From: Cyathus striatus
Taxonomy: Eukaryota > Basidiomycota > Agaricomycetes > Agaricales > Nidulariaceae
Length of the DNA: 64,000 nt
NCBI GenBank assembly: GCA_025738555.1
Contig: JAOVFP010000008.1
Coordinates: 1,116,001 to 1,180,000 of the forward strand
Reading direction: 5' to 3'
Position 1 is the stretch's first letter. Each line of letters opens with the position of its first letter. A program made the position numbers and the translations under genes. Shown piece by piece: positions 51,893-63,772 of the stretch. The notes beneath the pieces are model-generated. The model searched no databases, was not told the DNA's origin, and saw only the letters and a program-made list of their open reading frames with translations.

Positions 51893-53135
51893 CCGAAGTC
51901 AATAAACGCTTGACAAAGCTTGACCACTGATAAGGATCTGAGGTGCAAAGGAGAATGCCTGTGAAGTGGTGGCAGGTAAATCGTTTTCGGGGGTCATGTA
52001 GTATTGCTCCTGAATATCGATGACAATCGTCAACATACAGAATATGTAAAACTTGTTAAGCAAGAGACTTACCGTAAAGGTTCGAATGAGATTTACCTTT
52101 GTCCAATTGGCCCTCGTGACTTTCTGTGAAATCGACCTGCTTGATACTGCCAATCGTGATCACAATACTGATTGTCTGTATTATAATGTTGAAGATTATG
52201 CGGTGGTAGCAGAGCATTCTGAAAAGGGTATCAATAAGTTGCAGAGTAGTTTTATTACCATTAGCTTACCGGCGAGTTAACATGAGAAGGTGTCAGCCAA
52301 GGCTGCTGGTAGAACGATCCATCCTAATTTTGTGTTGTAAATTTGAGACTCACCGAGGATGATGCAGTGACGGTAGATATTTCACCAGTGGTCGTTCTTT
52401 CGCACTGGTCCACATGATATTGGCCTCCAAGCTGACCCGTTTCGCTGTAAATGAAATTCGAAGGCGAGGCAATAAGTGTTGGAGGGGACCCAGGGGTTAG
52501 CCACCTATCGGCGGTGTAAAAATTACTAGATGGTAGCGGAGCAGTGTTCTAAACAAGATTAATAAGCTGTAGAGTAGTGTTATGAATAGTGGCTTACCGA
52601 ACTACCAAACGATGGCTCCGACCACTGAGGCTGTTGGTATTCCAGTTATTTGTAATAAGGTCGGGTCCCACAGGGGAATACACTGAGGCAGTAGATATCA
52701 GTGCGCCAGTCGATCGTTCGCACAGGTTCGCGTGCCAAGATTCATCCCCACGGTGACTCGTGTCTCTATCAATTGAAGTTGACGGTGAGGAAACAAGTGG
52801 ACGGTCTAGCGACCTCAAGACTTATCGTGTATGTGATTGAGATGACGTTGACGCCTCAACATAAGGCTGGTAAATTTGAAAGGCGACCTCTCCGAACTAT
52901 GGATCACAATCCGGTACGAATAACGCCCGGCCTCCTGCTGTCACAAGTTATGAGAACTAATTGAGCGGTAACGATGAGATGGGTCATACCATTGCGAGCT
53001 TTCTCCTTTCCTGCGACTTTTTCAGCTTCTTCCCCCCCTTTTTTTAGAAGCTTCAAAGCCTCCTTCTCTTCTGCACTCATCCGTTCCGGGCTGAACACAT
53101 AACTTTATCTTGTGCTCGATATCGGCTTCAGCAGA
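51893..53135 (-). pseudogene. HMG-gene paralogue fragment without the HMG box, with duplicated exon
   Basis: On the minus strand 53135-52860 matches the 26.4-kb gene from just after its HMG box (AEADIEHK, FSPERMSAEEKEALKLLKK), through the first intron (GTATGACCCATCTC...GACAG), to RALFVPDCDP-like sequence. The HMG box itself is absent: similarity starts abruptly at about 53134 in GCTGAAGCCGATATCGAGC. Downstream, the exon around the 27.3-kb splice (GGTAGTTCG|GTAAGCCA) occurs twice, at about 52800-52500 and about 52440-52180, each with its own intron. The end (EQYYMTPENDLPATTSQ) is diverged. A frame break is also present near 53090 (11-bp loss). Confidence 0.75.
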
Positions 53136-53389
53136 CGGAAGTGAAGAGGAGCTGACGACGTGTACGCGTTTGAGGTTCGATTACGTAGTTAGTCACGTGA
53201 CTATAACGCGTCTACAGAACTTGTCAATACGTCGATTCCACCATGCAGGCGGAACGCCTGCTCTACAGTTAAAACGATGAACATACATCCTTGTATGTAT
53301 GTATAAGTATAGCACCGGTCCGCTGCACAACAGTGTAAAACATTTACTTATTTCCTAGTTCATAGCATCAATATAGTATTGCAGAAAAA

Positions 53390-54560
53390 GATTTGAACTA
53401 CAGAATTGATATTCACGCAGCACACTAAGAATTATTGGTCTACTGCGCCACGCGGTCTTGCATATATTTACATTAAATCTTTCACCCATTCGATTCCAAC
53501 ACCGATATCATTCATTAAGCATCTACAATACATATAAAAAAGAGAAGAGCGTACTAACTGCAATAAGATCATGTACCACGGCACCTATTCTACTGCACTA
53601 CATGACCCACACTCGCAGTACTCACCTGTGTTTCTTAACAACCTCAAATAAGTACAAGCCAAGTCATGTTTCCAATAAAAATTATTAATCAAATATATGT
53701 ATGTATATTGTAGATATGGAAGAAAAAGAGGACGTAAAATTCTACGATAATGATCCCAGGATCAAGCAAGGCCACCGTGGACCACAACACTGTCCGTATC
53801 CTACTGTACCACTGGGCCTTGCATCTTAACAGCCTCAAATCTAAGCAAGTGTGAGCATGGTTTAGATGCGGCTTTTCAGTTGATATTATGAAGAATAAAA
53901 ATGAAATGGAGAGTTCGTTCCACTGTACCGACGGTACCACACGATCTTATTTACCTTTGACTTAGCTTGGCATTAAAAGCTTTTCGATACAGCTTTTACT
54001 ACGTACATCAGCACCCATCCATGTTCTACTGCACTGTATGGCCTTACTTGTCTGTATCATAACCTCAACTACTAGCCAGTAAGATACAATTGATGTTGAT
54101 ATGAAGATGAATAAAATGAAAATGAGGAGAAAACGTTTAAACCCTTGTTTTCAAGACTATGTATCACAGCACCCGTCCATATTATATTACTGTACCACAC
54201 GGCCTTACTTACTTTACTATCTTAACAACCTCAAATACAAGCGAGCGTGAGCACGGTTTAGATACAGCCTTTACGTCAATATAAAGACTAAAATGAACGG
54301 GGGAGAAAAGCGTATAAATAAGTACTCCGAAAAACATTGATACAAGACTATGTACAACAGCACCTGTCGATGAAAACTGTACCACACGGCCTTACTTGTT
54401 TTTGCCGTATCTACCTCACATACAATCCGAGTCCGTGAGTGTGAGCATCGTAAGTTAGATACTGTTTTTACGTCGATATGAAGACTAAAATGTGAAGACC
54501 TGATGGGGGCTATCATGATCATGTACCTGTCCATTATCAACCTCAAATTTAAGATGAAAA
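53390..54560 (-). repeat. Tandem array of tRNA-headed SINE-like units
   Basis: Minus-strand heads AAGGCCGTGTGGTACAGT or variants occur at about 54395, 54205, 54045, 53935, 53822 and 53460, spaced mostly about 110-230 bp apart. The 53460 head is best: A box TGGCGCAGTAG (53450-53440) and B box GTTCAAATC (53398-53390). Tails share the complement of TGTGAGCATGGTTTAGATAC and GAAGACTAAAATG. Diverged, so old. The same family lies in the other orientation at 31.8-32.2 kb. Confidence 0.65.
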
Positions 54561-54789
54561 TCTATCCAAAGAAAAATCATTAGTTGAATATATACCAGAA
54601 GATTACTATACTACAACTAGTGCTACCACAGAGCTATTCAAAAAGTATGATCCAAAGATCCATGAGCGTGTTTAGATATTATTTTTTACGTTGGTGTGAA
54701 GAGGATATGGGAAGGTATGAAGAAATGTCAATGGGCGGCGAGAAGGAAAGACATGAAAAAAGAAATGGAAAGGGATCAGAAAGTCCGGT

Positions 54790-55720
54790 TCAGATCGCAC
54801 AGCGACCTCGATCCTTCATCGTAACAACCATAATGAACAGCACGGCACAAACACCCCACCACCCCACCCATCTCAAAACTCGCCGAGCCTTCAACTCCCG
54901 TAACATCCTCCTCACATCTCCAACGCGCAAATTCCACTCCCCACTCCCCACTCCATTTTCTCTCCCTTCTATGTCCGTATTCTTCCTCCCCTTCCCCTTT
55001 CTCTTCACAAGGCGAAGAAGTGTCTCCAAATGTACGCGATCGGATATGTGTATGCATGCGATGATGCGTTTTGCTTTCTGAGGTGCGTGAGTTTCCTGGG
55101 GATGTTGTGTGTGGTCTTGAGGGGGCCGAGAGAGAGTAAGGGTGTCTTGTAGGCGAAGGTGGTGTACGGGAAGTGGAATGTTGAACGGGTGAAGGGAGGG
55201 GGTAAGGTAAGCTTCAAGACTCTCTGTGAGATCATCCGTCGACGTAGGAGGCGCCTCTACCTCTTCCGAGGACGAATCGCATGACCGTCTCAACGCTGGG
55301 AGAGTTGATAAAGCTGGTAAAGAAAGCAAAGGAGGAAGGGGGAGAAGCGTTAGACTCCTCGGTCTTGGCGTACGCCAAGAGGAATGGGACGTACTCCCAT
55401 TCCTCGCCCTCTCCTTCGTAACAACAACCTTCAGCTCCTCCTCCCCTTCATAATCCAAAACCCGCCCCCTAATCTCCCTCCACGCCCTCCTCTCTCTTGC
55501 ACTCAACCGCGGTCCTTGAAGATTCTCAACTTGCTTACGCAGTAACTCCGGGTACGGGGATGAAGTACGTAGAGGGAAAAAGAGCCCCGGGGGGACAGGT
55601 TTACCGAATGTACGTGTGAGCTTTGATATCTTTTTGCGTTTTGGGAGAGGGGGGATTTGATAGAAGTGTTGTTTATCGAGAGGACGGAGTCACAGATGAG
55701 TTGGGTAGAGTTTCGAAACG
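54790..55720 (-). pseudogene. Repeat-family gene, copy B (longest open frame)
   Basis: A 238-residue minus-strand frame (55506-54790) is open and probably extends upstream in another frame to the CTGTGACTCCGTCCTCTC block near 55697, shared with copies A and C. Features in order: basic helix MSARERRAWREIRGRVLDYE, Ser/Pro/Leu-rich region, acidic SSSEEVEAPPTSTDD, HAPQKAKRIIACIH, then GEWNLRVGDVRRMLRELKA and one membrane helix (WVGWWGVCAVLFIMVVTM). Possibly a tail-anchored protein. No known domain recognised. I cannot say whether it is still a functional gene. Confidence 0.5.
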
Positions 55721-56472
55721 GTGCTCGTTCGAGTACATTATGAGGGGAGGATGAAACGAGTGAGCAGGGATCCAGAGGGACTAGGGGAGATGTGGGCTTC
55801 GAACGTGTACGGACGCGTTACACGAACGTGATTTTAACGATTACGTAATCTCTCATATCTTGGCCTACGAACCCGAATGGTAATATGATCCCACATCCTA
55901 CCAGTCTGAACCATATAACTTCCTTTCAATATTTAGACTCTTGTGTTGGAAATCAGAACGGCGTATTGGGTTTAGGAGTTCGAATTGGCTATTAGTTTTT
56001 GTGCTAAGCAGTTTTTGGCTTAAAGGGCGTATGAGGTTTTCGGTCTGAACATGTGTTGCTTCGAACATGTTCATATCTGCGTTTGGCAGAGTACATATAT
56101 TAAGAATGGTTGTTTCTATGTACAGTATACACAGGTATTATGAGAATTATAGAAAGCGAAGGTGCCAGATATCAAAAATCAACCATGAGCCCTAATTACT
56201 AAAAACGGTATACTACTATATCGATATATATAACATTAATTCAGAAATAATGTAGCTACTAGGAGTGATAGAGTCTCGAACTCAAATGAAAGCAGAATGT
56301 GCAACAAGGAACGTGTGGTATAAAATAACATTCGAGTATAGTACAAGGCATAAGCCGCCGTCGCCGTGTATTAGGTGGTAACAACGCCGCCAATTATAAA
56401 TGTGCATTTTCTGGCCATCTACAACCTTGACTCAGATTGTGAGGCGACGGAAAAAGACACAGCAGACATGGT
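55721..56472. other. Intergenic, nothing recognised
   Basis: No gene supported; AT-rich after about 56080. Confidence 0.4.
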
Positions 56473-57921
56473 TTACCTCCCAGAACCACTCTGTTGTGTG
56501 GTATCTCGATCAGACCGAGAATGGGTATCATGGGACACGGGGCTAGATTGGAAACCACTGGAATCTATCTCAACCGTGGTAAGTGTGAGAAACGAGGGCG
56601 AAGACTGGGAAGAAGAATGGGAATGGGAAACGCCAAAAGCCCCTGCTCTGGAAGTGCCAGTATGACTACTAACTGTGAGTCCCGCGATGGGGATACTTGG
56701 TGTCCGCATCTGCATACATAGCTCTTCAGTGGGAACTCGAGCAGTCTCTTCAGCTGATTCGATCCGTGTTTCGCCTGTACTCCAGAAGACTCTGTAGATA
56801 TATGTCACGACAACGAGGAGGTTGCACACAATTAGAGAACTGGCAATCTGAAGAGGAGATCAAGTTTAATTGTTAGTGGAGCGAAAAATATATTTCCGAT
56901 ACATACCTCGAAGTGCACGGAACAAGTCATCCAGAAGTAGTGCCCCTCAATAATGAATACATCATGCGTAATTCCTGCAATGGTAACGAAAACTTCGCAA
57001 GCAAATATAGCTTGTAGTAAACGGAAGTGTTTGCGTGGAAGCCTCATCTGCCATAACATGTACGCCGGCACAGCGGTAAGCCAGGTATCTGCAAGGATAT
57101 CGACTTATTTGAAATCATGAGCTGTTTTAAAAGCGTAACAGGAAAGAGAAACGCACAAACGATCTCCATAATGCCAGTCCACTGCGGCCAAACACATTTC
57201 CACGATTCAATTGTCGGCTTACCGCAAAGAAACAGTTTTCGAATCAGAAGAACAGTAGCCAGCACTCCAAAGAAGACCATCATGCCCTTCGATACCTGTC
57301 TCATCCGGCTTGAGTTGGAAAGCCGAACAATGGTGACGCCTACACTTATGCGAGCTGCCCTGTAGTCCACTTAAGTACGACATGTCGAGATTAAAAACAT
57401 GGAGATATACCATAACGTAAAGGTTAAGGAAATCATAGTGGCCCAGTGAACTACGGTCTCAGTTTTATCTGGTACATACCCTGCGGATACGAAACTTGAT
57501 AAAAAAATGGGTTAAGGGAGAAATAAGAGAGCATTTGAACGTACGAGTTGCAGGAAACGCGGTGTACGTCGAAAACAGTAGAATATCGAAAACAAGGGAG
57601 ATGAAAGCCCAGAAGTCATCCCACCATAGCTTCTCCGTTCTAAAACGATGGTATAACCGAAAGATCGTCGGTACAATAGCAAGTACGTGTATGGTGGTAA
57701 TGAATGGACGCAGCGCTGTAGTTTAAAGAGTTAGATTTATTAACCACATAAGTTAGAAGAGCATCACAGTCCTCACTTCTGACCAACTTGAGAGTATCTG
57801 TCATCGTGGAAGATGCAATAGTGACGAAAGACGAGAGAAGTAAGAATGCCACGGAGCATCGCGCAGTGACTGCGTTTGGTCGTTTAGAAGCCGAGAAGGG
57901 GCGCAGGTGAGCGACTGGCAT
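56473..57921 (-). CDS. Seven-TM fungal rhodopsin/PTH11-like membrane protein
   Basis: Minus-strand exons assemble in phase: start MPVAHLRPFSASKRP (57921), LRPFITTIHVLAIVPTIFRL, the loop WWDDFWAFISLV, TETVVHWATMISLTFTLW, AARISVGVTIVRLSN, VFFGVLATVLLIRKLFLCG with ESWKCVWPQW, AYMLWQMRLPRKHFRLLQ, FHFE-type loop, and IASSLIVCNLLVVVTYIYRVF, then a Ser/Thr-rich cytosolic tail ending ...TTQQSGSGR. The pattern of hydrophobic helices, WWDD loop and Cys-Trp pair resembles the fungal rhodopsin-like/PTH11-related family of plasma-membrane proteins, often considered receptors. No lysine-retinal motif could be confirmed. No frame damage. Confidence 0.72.
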
Positions 57922-58437
57922 GACAACTAGTCCACAAGTGGAAAGAATAATTGTTTCGACACGTGGGAGTTATCGACCCGACTACGCGACGCTAAGCGAG
58001 AGAATGCACCGCCCATCGGAGGGCGATCGGGTTATGGAGGCCAAGATTTTTTTCGCAAATCGGCATTTTGTCATTCCAATCTTCACGTAGGCATAATTAA
58101 TTGCCTAGGACCCGTCGAACCTCTGATGCTAACACTGGGGATGCCCAATCCCCGGTTATGCGCCGCGGCGTGACATCGTGTCACACTGTGTGACACCCTC
58201 AGATACTTGAAGCCGGGCACCTTTATCGATTTTCCTCTTTCCACATCAATTATATTACCACAAAACTGTATGTAGTAGATTCATATATGCTCATATAAAC
58301 TATATATAACTGTATTTTAAATATATACATAAATTTAAGAGTAGAAACTGCAAAACATGAAAAATACCTGCTATTTTGGCAGGGGAAAACCATTTTGAAT
58401 AGAACTCAGCAACCACTGCACGTATCAACATGATATA

Positions 58438-58616
58438 TAGAGCGATTTTGCACTACTCATTACGGACAACAACGCTCCGAAGCCCAAATTTTTATTTATG
58501 ATCAGTAAGGTAGAAAACGGCCTCAAAAAGTACGTGTTTTACATATTGGGCTTCGAAATTTAAAAATCTACGTTCGGAGAGTTGTTATACACGTTTAGTA
58601 GTGCAAAATCGCTCTA
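58438..58616. mobile_element. 179-bp fold-back MITE nested in the transposon
   Basis: TAGAGCGATTTTGCACTACT and its exact complement form the ends. TA flanks both sides (58436-58437, 58617-58618). The rest of the arms (AACGCTCCGAAGCCCAA / TTGGGCTTCGAA) are also inverted, so almost the whole element can fold into one hairpin. It lies upstream of the transposase start. Confidence 0.88.
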
Positions 58617-58887
58617 TAAATCGTATCGATCCGTGCAGCCGTTGTTGAGATCTATTCGATTTGGTATTTTGCCTCTGCGCCACTGCCCAAAGACCTGAAC
58701 AAACATGAGCAAACATGAACTTTATGAAATCCATGCTCGCGCAGCATGGTATAACGCCTTTCCCTTCATCCCCCATTCGCTCCACACACTTCTGGTGCAT
58801 CCAGATCGATTTATCTTGTCTGTAGGTAGGATTATTGTACATAATTTAATACATTACCACTGAAATACATATATTATTACCAGAAAT

Positions 58888-61800
58888 ATGCCCCCAAAGG
58901 CATCAATTGCCCAAAGAAAAGCTGCTGTAAAAAAAGCACATACAGCCAAGGAACAAATTAATGAAGAAATAGGCTTAGAAAAATTATTAGATGAATCCAA
59001 TGCTCATCTTGCCAAAGCAAGAGAGGAAGTTGAAGAGCTACAAAAGACCATAAATGATTTAACTGAAAAGTGTTCACAGTTGGAGTTAACACTCAAAAAA
59101 TCTGTGGATACTGTCAAATCTCTTCAATCCCAGGTTGATGACTTGACAGAGAGACACTCAGATACTAAGAAAAAGCTTAAGTTAGAATATCAGAAGGTTA
59201 GAAGAGGTGGAGTAAAAAAGGAAAAACTTGAGCAAGAGATTAATTCTTTGATCATGACTCAAAATAATCAATCAACTTATATCAAGTCTCTGAAATCAGA
59301 AAGACTTTCAGCCCTTACTTATGTAAAGGACTTTAAGTTTCAGCATGATTTATTGGAGAAAAAGCTTGCTAATGCAAACAAATCCTCACAAATATATAAA
59401 ACAGAATGTGAGAACAAGCTTGCAGATGTTAAGGAAAAACTTAAAGAAGCTCAGAGCAAAGTTAAGAGGTATTTTAAGAGGATAAAAAGAATGCCTGCAG
59501 TACTAAACCAGGCAATGATTAAATCACAGAAGAATATGCTATGGAGAGCAACAACCTTTTGTTTAAAAGAGAAAGGTGTCTATACAGAAATAACTTGCAA
59601 TTTGGTACAATATTTGGTCAAAAGTGGAATTCCAGTGTATAAAATCAATGAAGTAATACACACTACTCTAAATGCTGCTGGAATAAATGTTGTTGGAAAT
59701 ATTAGTAGAGCCACAATATCTCGAATTATTATTGAGGGATATATTGCCTCACAGATACAACTTGGTTATGAGTTGTCAGAAACAAAAAGTAAGTTAATTA
59801 CAATACATGATAATATACATTTATATTTAATATGTGTAAGGTTTTACTTTTAGTGCTGATGGTACAAGTCATCGGGCTGTAAATTACAACTCCAGGCACA
59901 TTAATCTTAAGGTTGAAAACTATACTACAGGAGAGGTGGAACATGTATCACGCTTTATGGGAATCAATCCATCTATTGATGGAAGTAGTCAAGAGTCTAT
60001 AAAAGACTATGAACATGCACTTGAGGATATTTCTGATGTATTACTTCGATGCCCTCTTGGACAGCGCCTTGAAATGCCCCCTTTGGGTACAGTTGATATT
60101 TTTGTAAAATTAACAGGACTTCAAAGTGATCACTGTGCTAAGGAAAAGAAGGATGCTGTAGCTCTAGAAAAGAAAAAGAAGAAGCTGTCTATACAGTACT
60201 AGGTAAAGGTAAAATTATGAATGAAGAAGTTAAAAATTTGCTACCAATTTTCACAATTGAATGGGACAAAATGATAAAAAACAATGGTGGAGTTACAGCA
60301 TGGAATGCCCTATCTGAGGAAGATAAAGCTGTAAAGAATGCTAAAATGATACATGACACAGTAATTATGTTAGGAAAAGAATCATTTGAATTATTATCAG
60401 ATAATGAAAAGCAAGTGTTTAAATTATTTATTTGGGCAGGCTGTGGATGTCACAAAGATCAGAATACAGTTTATGGAGGATACAAGGAAATGACAGCTTG
60501 GTGGAATGAACATAGTGATATAGATGGTCCAGTTCTTCTTCCAAATAGAGATAATGCTGCTATTTTGCAGGATAAATCTTCAGAAAGCCATGCTGAAAGA
60601 GAAGCTGAAGCTCGTGCATTAAATGTATCTGCTGGTGGTGCAATTAAATGTGTACAGATTGCTGGTGCTATACTTAATCATAAAGATGATAAGAAAGGAC
60701 ATCATGATTTATTTCGCTGGTGGTGGAAACTCAATGTGGGAACTGCATTCACATTTCCAGACACATCAAATACAAGATTTGGGTCATACTGTGAAGCTGC
60801 AGCTGTACTAATTATGCATAGGGAAAGGTTCATTCAGTTCTTAGAATTTGTTCAGGCAAAAAAATCACTATACAGATTTAGCCATATGGAGGAAAACCTT
60901 TATAAAGCTTTACATGATATTCCTACTCTTACTGAGCTAGTTGTATTAACTCTTTATGCTCAAGCCATCTCACACCCTTATATGGCTTCTATTCGCAAAG
61001 CTGCTGAAGAGAAAGTCAATATGCTTAATCTTGGACCATTACATTCTACTGTTTACAGCCATATACAAAAAATTATAGAGACTCCTGACTTACTACTAGG
61101 TCCAGATGCAGACTTCAAAAAAGCTGAACTATTTGGAAATGAATGGCTGATGCCTGAAGTAGTTAATAAGATTAAAATGATTATGCCAGAGTTAACACAT
61201 ATCAAGCCTTTACTTATTAGATTTTTTACTGGTGCTGCAAAAACATGGAAGAGATTTACCTCTGAATTTGCACCTGGTGGATTGATTGATGAGGCAACTC
61301 AGGAAGAAAAGGAGCTAGCTTGGATGCTACCTACTAATGACATTAATGAAGGTGCTCTTGGTTCATTTCGTGTAATGATGCGACGTCAGCCACAGTTATC
61401 TTTAGTGGGATATAATGCCCAAGCAATGTACTTTAAAAATGACACACAGTCCTTTGTTAAAAAGTTCTTTGTGAAGCCTGAGGATTTCCAATTTCTGCGT
61501 TCAGAAGCCAGAGCAGTATCTGGTGAAGATTGTAAACGGCAAAGAGAGATTATTATGCATGCACAAGAGATAGCTGCACAAAAAATAGCCCAGCGTGAAA
61601 AAAATAAAAGAAATAAAGAGATAAAGGAAGATGAAATAGCTAGAATGGAAATTATACTTGAGGAAAATGACATTAACAAATTAACAGGTCCTAAACTGTG
61701 GGTAATGGTTAAGAAATATAAAAGTCTTGGTGCACCAGGACTCAATGATATTAAGTACAAAAGTACAGTTCCAGAAAAAAGAAAGCCCTCTGTAATGCCA

Positions 61801-61919
61801 TTAAATTATACAAGCTAAAAGATTGGAAACCATTTGGTGACAGTGAACCTCCAAAAGTCATTAATAAACCAGTAAATTGTGAGGATTGGAGTGATGCAGA
61901 GTCAGATTATGAATTGTGA
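58888..61919 (+). CDS. Coiled-coil transposase-like protein (two frame breaks in A-runs)
   Basis: Exon 1 58888-59788, a 52-nt intron, exon 2 from 59841. Start MPPKASIAQRKAAVKKAH. Residues about 30-185 are a long coiled coil. SRATISRIIIEGYIASQIQL looks like a DNA-binding or pre-catalytic helix set. Then FSADGTSHRAVNYNSRHINL (Asp about 307), later AGCGCHKDQNTVYGG, PDTSNTRFGSYCEAA and TNDINEGALGSF. These conserved-looking acidic positions could form an RNase-H-type catalytic centre. The frame changes at an A/G run near 60165-60185 and again at GAAAAAAGAAAG near 61775. The last part (LKDWKPFGDSEPPKV) ends at TGA 61917-61919. I recall similar unnamed proteins in mushroom genomes but no named superfamily. 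Transposase function is inferred from the TIR context. Confidence 0.65.
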
Positions 61920-62329
61920 GCATTGTATCTTAATATTTTACCCTAAATACCTATAAATGTATGTAGTTGTATATATAGATGCATTCTACTCATTTTAAGC
62001 TACAAAATGGTGTATAATATGTGCCAATTTGGTGAAGAAATGAGGTAAACGAAGCTGACTTCAAGTTTTGTGACAGCAGTGTGACGCAGTGTGACATTCC
62101 CGGGCCGCGTGACATATAGGCGTTGGGCATCCCCAATAATACACGTGCCTGCTCAAGTCCACGAGAAAGCTCGGTGCCATACTCGGAACTACACCATTCC
62201 TCCTCTCCTCTCCTCCACCGGCGCCCATCTCTATCCCCTCCTCTGCCCCCCGCACAGGCAACCACCGACTCCACGAACTAAAAAGTCCTGTAGAACAGGA
62301 AGAGTGTTTACACCCACCTCGACACCTTC

Positions 62330-63546
62330 ATATGCGCATTCTTCATGCACATCTACTGAAGGCGAGGGCGAAGGCGAGGGGAAGGAAGGAGAGGAGGGAG
62401 AGGAGGGATACGTATTCGTACATCACGGCGAGGCAACGTGGTATCACTACCACCACCTCGACATTTCACTACCATCGAACCACCAACGCGACGTGTTTAG
62501 AATCACCTTCGTTCCCTCTTCTCCCCCTTCCGCAAAAAGCAAAAGTCAAAGAAAGGCAGGTAGGCGCTTCCGCCTCCGCTGTGCCTGTGTCTTCCGGTGA
62601 CCCCCGCGCTGGTGTCCGTGACTCCGTCCTCTCGACAAACACTTCTATCAAGCCACCCCTCTCACCCACCTTCCCCTCTACCACAACAGACACCCGGAAG
62701 CGCATAAGAACTCTCCAAACTATCACGCACGTTCGGGGAACCCGTTCCCCCAGAGCTCGTTTTCCCTCCTCGTACTGCGTCCCCTTCAGTAGAGTTGTTA
62801 AAGAAGCAGGTTGAAAAATCTCAAGGACCACAGTTGAGTGCAGGGAGAGGAGGTTGAGAAGGGAGGGTAAGAAGCGCGCTTTGGATTGTGATGAGAAGGA
62901 GGAGGCGAAGACTGTTAACTGAGCGGGAACGGGGGAAGGTGAGGAGTGGGAGTATATCTAAATCCTCTCGGCGTGCGCCAAGACTGAGGACTCTGACGCC
63001 CCTTCCACCCCTTCCTCTTTTGCCTTACCAGCTTTATCCACTCTCCCGGCCCCGAGACGGTCCTACGATTCATCCTCGAAAGAGGGGGTAGAAACTCCAC
63101 TGACGTCGACGGATGATTTGCCAGAGAGTCTTAAAGTCTACCTCTCCCCCCTCCCTTCCCCGTTCAAATTTCAATTACAGCTACGCGTGCACTATTGTCT
63201 TCGTCTCTGTCAGCGAGACACTCGTATTCCCTCTCCACAAGACCAAGAACAACATCATCAGGCAACTCACGCACCTCAGAAGACAAAGCGCGACATCGCA
63301 TGCATGTGCGTTCGAGACCTTTCGGGAACGTTTCTTCATCTTGTGATGAAGAAGAGGATGAGGAGGAATATGGTCATATCTTGTCATCCACCATCAACAT
63401 ACACACTCGCTCTTTTGCTCTTCGTTCTTCGTCGTCTCAAGCTTATTTTATTTTATTTCCCTCCCTCCCCAATCCCCAGCTTCATGTTGGATTTAATTGA
63501 TGTCTTGAGGAGACCCTTGCTTCGTGTATCAGGGTTTATAGTTTAG
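62330..63546 (+). pseudogene. Repeat-family gene, copy C (broken)
   Basis: Collinear with copies A and B. An N-terminal part not seen in full in the others reads EGYVFVHHGEATWYHYHHLD (about 62404). It continues through GTGACTCCGTCCTCTC (62619), the LLKKQVEKSQGPQLSA region (about 62795), the acidic/Ser region, and LPESLKVYLSPLPSPF... to THAPQKTKRDIACM (about 63120-63300). Frame changes and stops break it. The transposon's right TIR ends about 190 bp upstream, so the insertion may have cut off its promoter or first exon. Confidence 0.55.
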
Positions 63547-63644
63547 CTTGCAAACTCATAGATAGTGAATATTTTTTTGTAACTGAACCGTGAATGCTTT
63601 CAATCGTTAATGGAATTGATATATTACTAGTTTATGGATTACAT

Positions 63645-63772
63645 GGTCTCTACGTGATTTCGGGAAAACCGCGGAGCAGTTCCCACCCGCCCAGCGGCCC
63701 GACTGCTCCGCGTCCATTTGAGCTTGCTCAAACCCAACCCAACCCTTTTCTAGCCTGTTTTGCGTAGAGACC
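63645..63772. repeat. 128-bp TIR element with internal GC-rich hairpin
   Basis: GGTCTCTACG (63645-63654) and CGTAGAGACC (63763-63772) are perfect 10-bp inverted ends. Inside, GCGGAGCAGT (63671-63680) pairs with ACTGCTCCGC (63702-63711), a second perfect 10-bp stem, followed by a short GAGCTTGCTC palindrome. It is GC-rich in AT-rich surroundings and has no coding capacity; a small MITE is the simplest reading. Confidence 0.65.

Larger units (their letters stand above)
58135..62136 (+). mobile_element. 4.0-kb DNA transposon with TIRs and subterminal TGTCAC repeats
   Basis: Outer TIR TGGGGATGCCCAA is perfect over 13 bp (58136-58148 and 62123-62135). The next 70 bp are imperfectly inverted and carry GTCACAC/GTGTGAC motifs, two on the left and three on the right, ending in ACTTGAAG on both sides. 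The interior is AT-rich compared with neighbouring genes and carries one transposase-like gene plus a nested MITE. No target duplication was clear. The right end abuts repeat-family gene copy C. Confidence 0.8.
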
